Below are positions 9,183-17,093 of a stretch of DNA of 37,342 bases, one piece after another (within the stretch, counting starts at the first letter, position 1; each line of letters opens with the position of its first letter). The notes below the pieces were generated by a model. The model worked only from the letters and a program-made list of their open reading frames with translations, did no database searches and was not told the origin of the DNA. The translations under genes and the position numbers were made by a program. The stretch lies in the IMG/VR virus record IMGVR_UViG_3300037587_000599, positions 1 through 37,342 of that record; one strand, 5' to 3'. The DNA comes from a virus.

Positions 9183-9629
9183 TTAAATTAATTCTCTATA
9201 GGTTACCAAAAAACTCATTTCAACTACAACCATTTTACTTTCCACAACATGTAAAGGTGGTTCAACATCTAATTCCGTTACGTTCAAACAAACGGAAGGT
9301 AAACCACATTTAGTATCAACAACATCCTTATAAATATCCTTAACCAATTCCAATGTATCAATTGCAACCTGCTGTTGAATTGAATCACTCATCGGTGTGT
9401 TGATATAAGTGTTCCCAACTTTGACAACAAAGGTTTGATTATATGTAATCGATCTAGTCACTGTGGTGATATCTGTAATATCCTCAGGCAGTACTGCGTA
9501 AATTTTCTTACTTGCAGCTTGATTATTCTTTTCAAAATCAATTCCATAACCCGCAACACTGTAACTAGCACCAAGGACAATTCCTGCACGCGTTACAATA
9601 CTATTTTTAAGGTCGTTAATTGTACTCAT
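9183..9629 (-). CDS. Tail terminator / tail completion protein candidate
   Basis: The product is 148 residues, alpha/beta, and directly precedes the tail tube gene, where siphophages place the tail terminator (lambda gpU position). It opens with an amphipathic helix (INDLKNSIVTRAGI) and ends with a strand MVVVEMSFLVTYREL, compatible with the gpU-like fold of helix plus mixed sheet. No catalytic motif is expected. Its ATG overlaps the end of the upstream gene by four bases (ATGA). The assignment rests on size, order and rough pattern, not on a firm family match. Confidence 0.6.
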   Translation of the reverse strand: MSTINDLKNSIVTRAGIVLGASYSVAGYGIDFEKNNQAASKKIYAVLPEDITDITTVTRSITYNQTFVVKVGNTYINTPMSDSIQQQVAIDTLELVKDIYKDVVDTKCGLPSVCLNVTELDVEPPLHVVESKMVVVEMSFLVTYRELI

Positions 9630-10453
9630 CGAGTAACCCTATGACCTTTAAATTCTGTGTGATTTTCGGTTATATCTTTCAAACCATCATCATCTAAATC
9701 TAAATTAAGGACAGCTAATTTCATAGCCTCCTTATACCCGGACTCAAATGATTTAGACTTCCGTTCATATGAATCATTGGGCTCATCACTGAAATTAAAA
9801 TAGATAATCGATAAGGCCTTCAATGTGGCGGCTGCATTTATTTGATCTATGTCTAACAGATCCCAAATTGTAATGTCTTGCAACACACCATCAACATCAC
9901 GCTTACCGTAATTTTTATTTCTCAATTCCTGAATGATATTCTTTTTAGCTGATACATGAGCTAAAACATGCGATGACTTACCTGTTAGGTGAGCATCATC
10001 ATTAATTTCTGGAATACGTTCAGCTAGATCCTTATCATCAGCGAACAATAAATTTAATCCGTTAATGTCCATAGTAGTAGCAACCGAACTATTTGTAAGC
10101 TTGTACCAAAACAATTCCTTACCGTCTACAGTATTAGCTACCTGATTCGTTTGTTCCCTAGACCATTGTATAAACCCATTACGTGAGTATGTTTTAGTTT
10201 CATCTAATACATCATCAAGATCGACAAAGGCCGAACCGTTCCAATATTGAATTGTGAGTGTAGAGGATAAACTGTTAGGGGAGGTTAGGTCAATGTAGAT
10301 TTTGTTAATCGGTTTGTAGAAACCTACATACAAAATAGCAGAACTCAAATCAAAAATTACACTATCACGGGTGAAGTCCTGCATATCTACAGAGATATCA
10401 GTAAACCCCGAGTTGTCAATCAATACTGTTAATTGGGAATTGGGGTTTAACAA
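9626..10453 (-). CDS. Head-tail connector region protein, unknown family
   Basis: The start is a TTG at 10453 with a good GAGGAG site six bases upstream; no nearby ATG fits. The 275-residue protein has two parts. Residues 1-140 are beta-rich with FYKPINKIYIDLTSP and LTIQYWNGSAFVDL, like a carbohydrate-binding or adaptor sandwich. Residues 150-270 are helical (AHVSAKKNIIQELRNKN, WDLLDIDQINAAATLKAL, GYKEAMKLAVLNLDL), which resembles gp6-like head completion helices. It lies between major capsid and tail terminator, so a head-tail adaptor role is the best inference. A fusion of adaptor and beta domain would be unusual. Confidence 0.6.
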   Translation of the reverse strand: MLNPNSQLTVLIDNSGFTDISVDMQDFTRDSVIFDLSSAILYVGFYKPINKIYIDLTSPNSLSSTLTIQYWNGSAFVDLDDVLDETKTYSRNGFIQWSREQTNQVANTVDGKELFWYKLTNSSVATTMDINGLNLLFADDKDLAERIPEINDDAHLTGKSSHVLAHVSAKKNIIQELRNKNYGKRDVDGVLQDITIWDLLDIDQINAAATLKALSIIYFNFSDEPNDSYERKSKSFESGYKEAMKLAVLNLDLDDDGLKDITENHTEFKGHRVTR

Positions 10454-10463
10454 GATACGCTCC

Positions 10464-10511
10464 TCAAAAAGTAATGCCCTAAGTACAACAAAATTAAGTC
10501 ATACAAAGGGC
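10464..10511 (-). terminator. Possible weak terminator/attenuator after the capsid gene
   Basis: Reading leftward just past the capsid stop, GCCCT (10511-10507) can pair with AGGGC (10480-10476), with GTA/TAC pairing inside. A run of five T follows at 10470-10466 after a five-base gap. The structure is weak and the loop is long. It would make capsid mRNA more abundant than the genes downstream, which suits a major capsid protein. Confidence 0.35.
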
Positions 10512-10522
10512 TAGGAAAGGGA

Positions 10523-11377
10523 TTAAGATCCAGTAGCTGAAAATGCAACCATTCTTTTACCAGCATCAAGGGTTTTCCTACCCCAAAAGCCTCGAACAGA
10601 AACGAATGTCTGTGCCTTAGGTTCATCAACTTGATCAATGACTCTAAGTGTTTTCTGCCAAGCATATGCAGCAGAACTTTTATGGTAAACAAGGCAAGTA
10701 TCAGCAGTCACCTGATTAGATACCAACAGCTTAATACCATAAATCTCAGAGAACTGCCCGGTTACGTTTGGTGAAGCAACACCAGACTTAGAGGCGTCTG
10801 CAATGTCATCGATACTTAAAAGGGCTGTTTTGATTTTAGGTGTTACAACCATAAATCTATCACCACTAGGAACCTTTTGAACATCCAACAACTCGGAAGC
10901 TAATCGGATATCAGCGAGTGTAGGAATTATGTTTGCCGTACCAGACATTTGAAGTAAATGGTCAGGGGAGGAGGTAGATGCACCAGAGAACATTTCAGTG
11001 TATAGCTTAGCCTCCATATCCTCAGCAAACACTCGGGGTGCAGCATCGAAGAATGCATTTTTAAGATCTACAGTTGATTGTAGGTCACCTGTCTCAAGGA
11101 TGTAGTCGGGAACCTCACGAAACTGATTAAGTAGTAAAACATCAGCGTCAACCGTCATTCCACCAGCCGATTGATCATTACCATCCTCTTTAACATCAAG
11201 GGCAGAAAGTCCTGCAATCTTAGGAATACCTACAGATTTGGCACCCGGTCTAACTTGGGATGTTAGATTCATAATTGATGTAATTATTACCGCCTCATCT
11301 GTGAGAAAATCTTGTACTATTTGTTGGGCTATTTGTGCTTCCGAAACGTTAGCAACACCCGCTGCATTTAATGCCAT
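10523..11377 (-). CDS. Major capsid protein
   Basis: This 284-residue protein is the head shell subunit. It lies directly after the scaffold gene and before head-tail connector genes. The pattern ISIMNLTSQVRPGAKSVGIP near residue 40, VDADVLLLNQFREVPDYIL near 80, then a helix ending FAEDMEAKLYTEMFSG and GDRFMVVTPKIKTALLSIDD near 170 follows small HK97-fold capsid proteins. The C-terminal strand has VSVRGFWGRKTLDAGKRMV. No N-terminal delta domain is fused, consistent with the separate scaffold. Fold assignment is from family knowledge; gene order is strong support. Confidence 0.85.
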   Translation of the reverse strand: MALNAAGVANVSEAQIAQQIVQDFLTDEAVIITSIMNLTSQVRPGAKSVGIPKIAGLSALDVKEDGNDQSAGGMTVDADVLLLNQFREVPDYILETGDLQSTVDLKNAFFDAAPRVFAEDMEAKLYTEMFSGASTSSPDHLLQMSGTANIIPTLADIRLASELLDVQKVPSGDRFMVVTPKIKTALLSIDDIADASKSGVASPNVTGQFSEIYGIKLLVSNQVTADTCLVYHKSSAAYAWQKTLRVIDQVDEPKAQTFVSVRGFWGRKTLDAGKRMVAFSATGS

Positions 11378-11390
11378 TTATAATCCTTGG

Positions 11391-11996
11391 TTAGGTGGTT
11401 TTCATTTTAGCTTCAATTAATTGACGTCTGAGATCATTTCTCTCATCGACAGTCATTTTTTGAACTGGTTTTGGATTAACGTCACCCGACTCGGGTTGTT
11501 CGTTTGGCAGTCTACTAGATTGCTTGACCTTGATTAGTTCTGGATATTCTTTTTTTAAACGTGCAACTTCATTATCCACGGTTGATAAATCAACTTGACC
11601 ATCATTATCAATAATTACCCGACTAGTGTCAATGAATTTATTATAGACCTCTTTCTTAAACCCACCCAATTTATCCTTAACTGCTGATAACTTTTGAGCT
11701 TTTATAAAAGAATTATTTTTTTCTTCAATGTCTGAACGCAACCCTTTCACTTCCGATTGTGACTCTTCGTACAAACTTTTGTACTCTTCTTTACTTTCAC
11801 GGGACTTACGTTCGGCATCCTCACGATCAAGACCCTGTTGGTCAAGTTTGGCTTGAAGTTCTGCCATACCTGATTTGTATTTGTGCATATCATCCGACAC
11901 TTGCCTGAATGCTTTATCGGAATGTGTCTTTTCATTAGCCTTTTTTGCAGCAGCTTCGTCTTGTAGTCTTTTTGCTTCAATCTCTTCTGGTGTCAT
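11391..11996 (-). CDS. Capsid scaffolding protein
   Basis: A 201-residue, highly charged, almost entirely helical protein. Residues 1-110 form a probable coiled coil rich in Glu, Lys, Ala and Gln (for example AELQAKLDQQGLDREDAERK), followed by a less regular C-terminus (KMTVDERNDLRRQLIEAKM) that may bind capsid. This composition and the position just upstream of major capsid are typical of the GP20-like scaffold family. It has a strong AGGAGG ribosome site. It should be absent from mature particles. Confidence 0.8.
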   Translation of the reverse strand: MTPEEIEAKRLQDEAAAKKANEKTHSDKAFRQVSDDMHKYKSGMAELQAKLDQQGLDREDAERKSRESKEEYKSLYEESQSEVKGLRSDIEEKNNSFIKAQKLSAVKDKLGGFKKEVYNKFIDTSRVIIDNDGQVDLSTVDNEVARLKKEYPELIKVKQSSRLPNEQPESGDVNPKPVQKMTVDERNDLRRQLIEAKMKTT

Positions 11997-12008
11997 ACTA
12001 TGACCCTC

Positions 12009-12467
12009 CTATTTTAGTTTGTTTAAAAATTTCTGTACTCTTTTTTCTAACTTAATTCTTAACTGTTTGAACTCAGGTTTACTAAGATGAAAGAAGTTTC
12101 GACCAGCATCCTGAACCCACTTGGCTTTATCCTTAGCGAACTTCTTTGTAAACTTCAAAGACACACCAGCACGTCTAGCGTTAACTCCAATGTGGTCCAA
12201 CATATCACTAGTCAACGTAAGGTTAGATTTACTAGGGCGGGTAAATGAACTTAACCCCTTCATTTTCTTACGTTGCTTTTTATACTTAGTTGATAACTTA
12301 TCAAGCTTAGTCCGTGGTCCTAAAGAACGTTCAACACCACCACCTAACCGAGTCCTACGTTTAATCAGCTTACGTGAATCATCACCGAGTATTTTCATTG
12401 ACTCCTTAGATGACATTTTCCTCAACCCAAGTCTTATAATTTGATCAATGTCCGTAAACTTTCCCAT
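12009..12467 (-). CDS. Virion morphogenesis / head-tail connector protein (gpG/gp10-like) copy 2
   Basis: A very basic protein of 152 residues. It shows the layout of gpG-like and HK97 gp10-like morphogenesis proteins: a middle LTLTSDMLDHIGVNARRAGV segment (the family's L-x-G-x-ML-x-SI motif), then a C-terminal AGRNFFHLSKPE in place of the usual R-FLGLS. Such proteins join head to tail or cap tail ends. It starts with ATG overlapping the stop of the related gene upstream by one base. Two neighbours with the same layout suggest an old duplication with divergence. Confidence 0.65.
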   Translation of the reverse strand: MGKFTDIDQIIRLGLRKMSSKESMKILGDDSRKLIKRRTRLGGGVERSLGPRTKLDKLSTKYKKQRKKMKGLSSFTRPSKSNLTLTSDMLDHIGVNARRAGVSLKFTKKFAKDKAKWVQDAGRNFFHLSKPEFKQLRIKLEKRVQKFLNKLK

Positions 12468-12961
12468 TAGATACCCAACTTAGCTAATATGTTTTGCACT
12501 ATGGCATCTGCAATTGATTGACGAATCCGATCCTCATTGGAAGGACCTCTCTGCTTATCAACCTTGAGAATTATAGAATCAAGATCGGCATCAGTTAAAC
12601 CTAAGAACTTCCTAGATGCTCCGTTGTCACTACGCTGCAACCATACAGCTTTATCATTCTCAAACGAACCAGCTTCATAACCGATAGTTACAAAACCAGT
12701 TCCGTGACTCAATACCTCAATGGACGCGATTGTATCACCCGACTGTGACAGGTTAACTCTATTAGTCTTACCTGCAATGTCAAAGTCTACCGAATCCTTA
12801 TAGTCATCCGAGTAGGGTTTAAAGGATGCATTATTAATATCCTTACCCTTGGCAGTTCTGTCTTGGATAAAACTAATTACAAGTCTGCCCACAAGCTGCC
12901 TTTCATTGGAATCAAATTCCCTAGGTATTGTTAATCTACGTTTGAGTTGAGGTTCTGCCAT
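12467..12961 (-). CDS. Virion morphogenesis / head-tail connector protein (gpG/gp10-like) copy 1
   Basis: This 164-residue protein has the family elements more clearly than its neighbour: FIQDRTAKGKDINNASFKPYS (DRT, KG, F-PYS) near 30-50, VNLSQSGDTIASIEVL near 70, and ASRKFLGLTDADLDSI near 115-130. These match gpG-like virion morphogenesis proteins that act at the head-tail junction. The C-terminus is a helix (IRQSIADAIVQNILAKLGI). It sits in the head-assembly part of the late unit, before scaffold and capsid. Confidence 0.7.
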   Translation of the reverse strand: MAEPQLKRRLTIPREFDSNERQLVGRLVISFIQDRTAKGKDINNASFKPYSDDYKDSVDFDIAGKTNRVNLSQSGDTIASIEVLSHGTGFVTIGYEAGSFENDKAVWLQRSDNGASRKFLGLTDADLDSIILKVDKQRGPSNEDRIRQSIADAIVQNILAKLGI

Positions 12962-13332
12962 TACTCTTTATCCAAGTCCGATAGTAACGCATCACGTTTA
13001 GCATCCTTGGCTTTACGGGCAGCTACATTTTTATCATACTTAGCACAGCGTTCAATATACAATTGCTCTTGAGTTTTCTTATTACCAATCATACCCTCTA
13101 GATGTGCAATACGTTCCATTAGTTCAACATCAACCTTATTAGATAATTTAGCCTGCAACAGTTCAGCTTCTAACTCAGCAACACGTTTATCAATCTCAAC
13201 CTCAGCAGTTGATTTTTCTTTAACCTCAACTGGATCGGAACCAACTTCACCCTGCATATCAAGTTCCCTCTGGTTATCCTCACTTGGCAATCCAATCTCA
13301 TCGGCAGTCATTGTTTTATTCTTTTTACTCAT
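12961..13332 (-). CDS. Coiled-coil protein of unknown function in the head module
   Basis: I start this at the ATG at 13332, giving 123 residues. It overlaps the stop of the metallopeptidase as ATGA and has AAAGGA eight bases upstream. A longer frame from 13359 lacks a ribosome site. The protein is charged; residues 45-95 are a likely coiled coil (EVEIDKRVAELEAELLQAK). A single Cys lies near residue 96 and the C-terminus is Lys/Asp-rich. No family is recognised. Its place between portal and connector genes suggests a small assembly factor or virion component. Confidence 0.7.
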   Translation of the reverse strand: MSKKNKTMTADEIGLPSEDNQRELDMQGEVGSDPVEVKEKSTAEVEIDKRVAELEAELLQAKLSNKVDVELMERIAHLEGMIGNKKTQEQLYIERCAKYDKNVAARKAKDAKRDALLSDLDKE

Positions 13333-13667
13333 GTTATTTTTCCTTTTGGTTGTAGGCAAAATGCCTGAGTTATTACTTTAGCTATTTGTTCAACAATTAT
13401 TTCTTCAACATCACTATGTAAGGACGTTTGACCGACACCCGACTCGTGCAGTACAGCGTGGTTAATTTCGTGAATAAGAGTACTGACAAAAACATCACCA
13501 GTATCCAAGCTATCAATAGAGATAACCTTTGTATGCACATCACACCAACCGTGAATCCTGCCACCATCATCACCCTTTAGATCCTTCGTTATCTGGATCT
13601 TGTACCCCACTCCCAACACTTGAATCTTTGTCATTTTCATTATTGGACTCATCTTTTTTTGCTTCAA
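13329..13667 (-). CDS. Small HExxH zinc metallopeptidase-like protein
   Basis: The product has up to 112 residues with a zinc motif HEINHAVLHESG (about residues 66-77), preceded by the sheet pattern VISIDS and a probable downstream Glu (EEIIVEQIAK) that could be the third ligand. This fits the compact ImmA/IrrE- or SprT-like minimal metallopeptidases often found in phage late regions. The start is unsettled. A TTG at 13667 has GAGGAG seven bases upstream; ATGs at 13652, 13640 and 13634 have weaker sites. Every choice lies inside the 3' end of the portal gene, so 65-98 bases are read in two frames. Substrate unknown; a role in capsid maturation is only a guess. Confidence 0.65.
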   Translation of the reverse strand: MKQKKMSPIMKMTKIQVLGVGYKIQITKDLKGDDGGRIHGWCDVHTKVISIDSLDTGDVFVSTLIHEINHAVLHESGVGQTSLHSDVEEIIVEQIAKVITQAFCLQPKGKIT

Positions 13668-15000
13668 CTGCCAACTCCTCGATCAATATATCTTGTTCAC
13701 TTGTTGTTAAGTCTGGATTAGCTTCCCTGATAGCACGTTCCCTAGTTGTGAGCTTATTATCTATTTTGAATTGAAGGTTATCCCTTTTCTCACCCGGATC
13801 AACAATTGGAGTCATATCACCGTACTTGATTGAAATTTCAAAATCTTTACTAAAACTACCTGATAGTTCGGGGGAGTCTAGTTCCTCATTCGCCACCCAT
13901 ATATTATGCATTATTGAAATGAGTAACCATAAATCCTGTTCTGCTGACTTGAATAGTTTCATATTCTCTTTACGTACATCCGTAACATCGGCACTGTCAA
14001 TCAGCTTGGCAAACCCGCTAGCCTGAACCTTTCCCGAACCGTCGACTTTTAAGGACCGAGATTCAAGGTACATTATTAACTCTTCTTTTGTCAAGTTGAT
14101 TACTTTATCAATGTCAACGGAAGGAGCTAACACTCCAATTTCAGGCTTAGCGTTTTCAGTCTCCATAGATTTAACTGACCAAAATGCATCAGGGTTACCC
14201 TCTAGATTGCTAATGTCAACGTCGATTCCGTACCTGATACCATGTGACAAATACTTAGAAGCATAGTTTAAATCAGACAACAACTTAGGAATTAAAATAG
14301 CAACCGCGTATGAATCCTCATCAGGCTTAGGGACCAATTTAGATATACTCAAGTTCATATAAGTAAATGGGATTCGGTTAAAATCGTGGAGTTTTCTATT
14401 AACGATATGCATATCAGAATGAATAGTAATAAATTCGTCTTTATCATACAACACATAAATGTTAACCCGAGTCTCGATTGTATTTTCATCGACAATTTCG
14501 GATGTAGTCTTTGAACCCATAAACTTGATGAACACTGTCGGTTTAGTTTTATCATGCACATCATCGGACCACACCGTAAATTGATCGGGCGTCAACACCC
14601 TAAGTTGAGGTTTACCATCCCTAACATAAGGTTCAAACGCACATGACCTAAGGAGGTTCAGCATACTGTCAGACTTAGACATTAGATTATCGAGATCTAG
14701 AACAGTTTCGTATTCAGTTACTAAATTGTTATCGGTATCATCTGCACTACTCCGTTCAACCCCTTGACTGTACACCTTAGCAAGCTTATCAGTGGTACGC
14801 TTCAAAACATTGATAGGGATGATTCTTTGTCTAGCAGCTTGAAATGCATTAGGATTAAATTCGATACTCATCGACGCTTCAATGTGTTCCTTGAGATTAC
14901 CTTCGTACACATCCAACAGATTACTGTGTGTGACAGTATTATTAATCTGAATACTTTCAGCATACTGGACGATAGTTTCTAGATCCTCAGTTTTAATCAT
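13570..15000 (-). CDS. Portal protein
   Basis: The protein is 476 residues, close to the usual SPP1 gp6-type portal length. It lies between large terminase and the head assembly genes. Features consistent with the family are an N-terminal helical start with the TDKLAKVYSQGVERS segment near 70-85 (portal 'wing' entry), HDFNRIPFTYMNL near 215-227, and a C-terminal part with TPIVDPGEKRDNLQFKIDN then LTTSEQDILIEEL. The last 35 residues are acidic and low in complexity, overlapping the metallopeptidase gene. The portal forms the 12-mer through which terminase pumps DNA. Confidence 0.85.
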   Translation of the reverse strand: MIKTEDLETIVQYAESIQINNTVTHSNLLDVYEGNLKEHIEASMSIEFNPNAFQAARQRIIPINVLKRTTDKLAKVYSQGVERSSADDTDNNLVTEYETVLDLDNLMSKSDSMLNLLRSCAFEPYVRDGKPQLRVLTPDQFTVWSDDVHDKTKPTVFIKFMGSKTTSEIVDENTIETRVNIYVLYDKDEFITIHSDMHIVNRKLHDFNRIPFTYMNLSISKLVPKPDEDSYAVAILIPKLLSDLNYASKYLSHGIRYGIDVDISNLEGNPDAFWSVKSMETENAKPEIGVLAPSVDIDKVINLTKEELIMYLESRSLKVDGSGKVQASGFAKLIDSADVTDVRKENMKLFKSAEQDLWLLISIMHNIWVANEELDSPELSGSFSKDFEISIKYGDMTPIVDPGEKRDNLQFKIDNKLTTRERAIREANPDLTTSEQDILIEELAVEAKKDESNNENDKDSSVGSGVQDPDNEGSKG

Positions 15001-15191
15001 TGTATCTCACCTTTCCTTTTCTTTAATAAATCATTCCACGCCTCAATAAATTCAGGTGTACCAATCAACAACCCATCAGTCACACCTGCCTTAGGTTCTT
15101 CAACCACCCAACCCAACAGACTCAACACATCGACTAACGTTGCCAACACATTGTCCATATCCTCCTGAGACAAATCTTTAGAACAATGCAT
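14997..15191 (-). CDS. Small protein of unknown function upstream of portal
   Basis: The product has 64 residues, with DNVLATLVDVLSLLGWVVEE as a likely helix and TPEFIEAWNDLLKKRKGEIQ at the C-terminus. It overlaps both neighbours (14 bases with the membrane protein upstream, 4 with the portal start), a sign of a translated gene. I recognise no family. No membrane segment is clear, although residues 15-29 are hydrophobic. Confidence 0.6.
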   Translation of the reverse strand: MHCSKDLSQEDMDNVLATLVDVLSLLGWVVEEPKAGVTDGLLIGTPEFIEAWNDLLKKRKGEIQ

Positions 15192-15360
15192 TTCTACTCA
15201 TGACACCAGCAATGTAATTAACACTGAAAGCAATATCAACCAACACATAAAATATTAGAATCCTATACGCCAACATGCAAGCTATAGGAACGGCAACCTT
15301 AATTCTATTTAGAACTTTCTTAACCGCCTTAGTTATTTTTAATTTTGTATGAGTTGTCAT
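15178..15360 (-). CDS. Small membrane protein of unknown function
   Basis: I start at the ATG at 15360 (60 residues), which has AAGGG eight bases upstream; a GTG nine bases earlier is less likely. The N-terminus is strongly basic (KLKITKAVKKVLNRIK) and is followed by one or two membrane-spanning stretches (VAVPIACMLAYRILIFYVLV, then FSVNYIAGV). It lies between TerL and portal genes and close to three more tiny membrane peptides on the other side of TerL. A holin or antiholin role is possible but unsupported. Confidence 0.6.
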   Translation of the reverse strand: MTTHTKLKITKAVKKVLNRIKVAVPIACMLAYRILIFYVLVDIAFSVNYIAGVMSRNALF

Positions 15361-15371
15361 AATTACCACCC

Positions 15372-16574
15372 TTAAATGTTAATTGTTCTAGATTTTTTAT
15401 ACATATCTCTTAATGGAAAGTGATACCAAGCTAAGTATCCTAAGCAGTCACTCATGTGTGACAACATATCATCCGTGTTGTCATGTGTGAACTTCTCTAA
15501 GTCTGCAATCAACTTCTTACATGACGGATGAATGATCAACCTGTTATGGGCTAGCAACCCATTGATGCAGTTGTACCTATCTTTGACTGCCGGGTTCGTT
15601 TTGATCTTGAGGATGAACCCTTTGTCTTTAAGTATTTGATGGTCTGTCGAAACTGCTGATGTTTTTCTACCCTTACCTGTAGAGTCGGGGTGTAGTGTGG
15701 TCTTGTGAGTACCGAACTGTTCATACAACATATCTGCCAATTCATACGTATTAGAATCTTTTTTCCAAGTCTCACCACCGATGAAAATCTTGTTGCCATG
15801 TATCCAACCCTGAACAGCAGTAATAGGTGATACATTAAAATCGCAACCGATTCGCCGCGTTGTATGTCTAAAGATCTTACGGTCAAATTCCCTAACGTGT
15901 TTATCTCGATCGAAAGCATGATACACCTGTCCTGCAAAAATGTTTATGTATTCACCATCACGTTCCTGTGCTAAGAACTTATCATCATATTGTGCTTCCA
16001 GTGTACGAATGTAATCATCTGGTAAATGCCTGTTGTCCATACTAGTTGCCGTAACTGTCTGTTTTGTTTCGTCTTTGTTCTCTTCAAAGAAGTCATGCAT
16101 CCAATTGAAACCTCTTGGAGTTGTGGTACATCTGAGTGTTCTTGGACCGTGCTTGTCTCGTAGCCGGCCTATGATTACTTGGATAGCTTCCCATTTATAA
16201 AGGGATGCCTCGTCTGCATAACACCACCCATATTCAGGACCACGTAGATCCTCATAATTCTTAACCGACCGGCAGTGAACTATCGTATTACCAATTTTCA
16301 ATTGTGCCTTGGCACCACCGAGATACCTGAAAGGGATTCCCAATTCTTCAAGCAACCTGAAAAGGGTGGGGAGGGTAGCATCATTCAACTGTTTGTATGA
16401 GGGTGCTGTGATTAGACCTAATGCCTTTGGATACTTAAGGACCATGTGAATTACGTGTGCTGCACCAGCATGTGTTTTACCAGAACCAAGCCCACCACGG
16501 AATAACCCAAATTTTGTATCAATTGCCAAAAAGTCCATTTGAGGTTTTGATAATGAGAGTTCCCTATCAATCAT
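15372..16574 (-). CDS. terL: Terminase large subunit
   Basis: The 400-residue DNA packaging motor. The ATPase domain has a Walker A-like GGLGSGKTH (residues 27-35), a Walker B WCYADEAS with D121 and E122, and a coupling TTTPRG at 150-155. The nuclease domain shows CDFNVSP with D245, a second acidic LHPDSTGKG near D297, and a C-terminal DDMLSHMSDCLGY acidic cluster, together the RNase H-like metal site. Length and motifs are normal. It starts at an ATG overlapping a tiny membrane peptide gene. With TerS upstream and portal downstream the packaging module is complete. Confidence 0.95.
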   Translation of the reverse strand: MIDRELSLSKPQMDFLAIDTKFGLFRGGLGSGKTHAGAAHVIHMVLKYPKALGLITAPSYKQLNDATLPTLFRLLEELGIPFRYLGGAKAQLKIGNTIVHCRSVKNYEDLRGPEYGWCYADEASLYKWEAIQVIIGRLRDKHGPRTLRCTTTPRGFNWMHDFFEENKDETKQTVTATSMDNRHLPDDYIRTLEAQYDDKFLAQERDGEYINIFAGQVYHAFDRDKHVREFDRKIFRHTTRRIGCDFNVSPITAVQGWIHGNKIFIGGETWKKDSNTYELADMLYEQFGTHKTTLHPDSTGKGRKTSAVSTDHQILKDKGFILKIKTNPAVKDRYNCINGLLAHNRLIIHPSCKKLIADLEKFTHDNTDDMLSHMSDCLGYLAWYHFPLRDMYKKSRTINI

Positions 16575-16674
16575 CGTATAAATCCCAATTTCCGTTTTTT
16601 TCTATTACACGCCCTAATTGGATAACAGGTGCTAACCAGATAATAAAAAGTAAAATTCCTATAATCATTTCCAT
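16567..16674 (-). CDS. Tiny membrane peptide 3 (35 residues)
   Basis: A short frame from the ATG at 16674 (or 16668) to TGA at 16567 encodes MEMIIGILLFIIWLAPVIQL followed by a charged tail ending NWDLYDD. The first 20 residues form one membrane helix with the C-terminus polar. It overlaps the previous tiny frame by 10 bases and the TerL start by 8. That tight chaining suggests real translation, although no strong ribosome site is visible (GG two bases upstream only). Confidence 0.5.
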   Translation of the reverse strand: MEMIIGILLFIIWLAPVIQLGRVIEKNGNWDLYDD

Positions 16675-16754
16675 GAGAACACCAAGTCCCAAAGTACTGG
16701 AATTATTAAGGTAAACACAACTGCTAAGCAAACTCCATTTACTATGTATTCCAT
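16665..16754 (-). CDS. Tiny membrane peptide 2 (29 residues)
   Basis: The frame runs from the ATG at 16754 to TGA at 16665. It reads MEYIVNGVCLAVVFTLIIPV and then LWDLVFSWK, a single hydrophobic helix ending in aromatic and basic residues, as in small inner membrane peptides. It starts one base after the stop of peptide 1 and shares its MEY opening, so the two may be duplicates. The ribosome site is weak; reinitiation after peptide 1 is plausible. Confidence 0.5.
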   Translation of the reverse strand: MEYIVNGVCLAVVFTLIIPVLWDLVFSWK

Positions 16755-16755
16755 A

Positions 16756-16839
16756 TTAATACCTGAATCCTGCAAAGTATCCGAATGCCCCACCGATTAC
16801 AATTAATGTAATATAAAAAATTGTGTCTAAGTATTCCAT
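16756..16839 (-). CDS. Tiny membrane peptide 1 (27 residues)
   Basis: The ATG at 16839 has an excellent AAGGGGAG ribosome site six bases upstream, placed inside the last codons of the preceding gene. The peptide, MEYLDTIFYITLIVIGGAFG then YFAGFRY, is one glycine-containing membrane helix with a basic aromatic end. It is the best supported of the three tiny frames because of the ribosome site. A holin-like or membrane-adaptor role is possible; nothing in the sequence decides. Confidence 0.6.
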   Translation of the reverse strand: MEYLDTIFYITLIVIGGAFGYFAGFRY

Positions 16840-17093
16840 TTACTCCCCTTCACTTTCTTTTTAGTTTTCTTAACTGGTTTCTTCTTAAGTCCAATTTTGA
16901 ATATCCCAATCTCAAAGTTGATGAGTTCTATTTCTTCTCTAAGAGCCTGTACCATCAATCGGTCACTCTCAGGTAGGAACACATCGGGTTGTACTTCGAT
17001 ACGTTCGATTTGGTAATGTACTCTAGAAACGTTCTTCTTTAAGTTATTGATAACACTAAGGACTTCCAATTCCTTTTTAGTCACTCGAATCAC
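16827..17093 (-). CDS. Basic helical protein of unknown function
   Basis: An 88-residue product with an N-terminal helix-rich part (VTKKELEVLSVINNLKKN, then LMVQALREEIELINFEIG) and a very lysine-rich C-terminus (residues 69-82, KKKPVKKTKKK). The tail suggests nucleic acid binding. It lies between small and large terminase genes and overlaps TerS by 17 bases. It might assist packaging; no family is recognised. Confidence 0.7.
   Translation of the reverse strand: MIRVTKKELEVLSVINNLKKNVSRVHYQIERIEVQPDVFLPESDRLMVQALREEIELINFEIGIFKIGLKKKPVKKTKKKVKGSKWNT

Noticed and set aside
10447-10692. An 81-residue minus-strand frame overlapping the end of the capsid gene
   Set aside because: It is in another frame of the capsid gene, has no ribosome site and unlikely composition; the connector gene's TTG start with GAGGAG explains this junction better.
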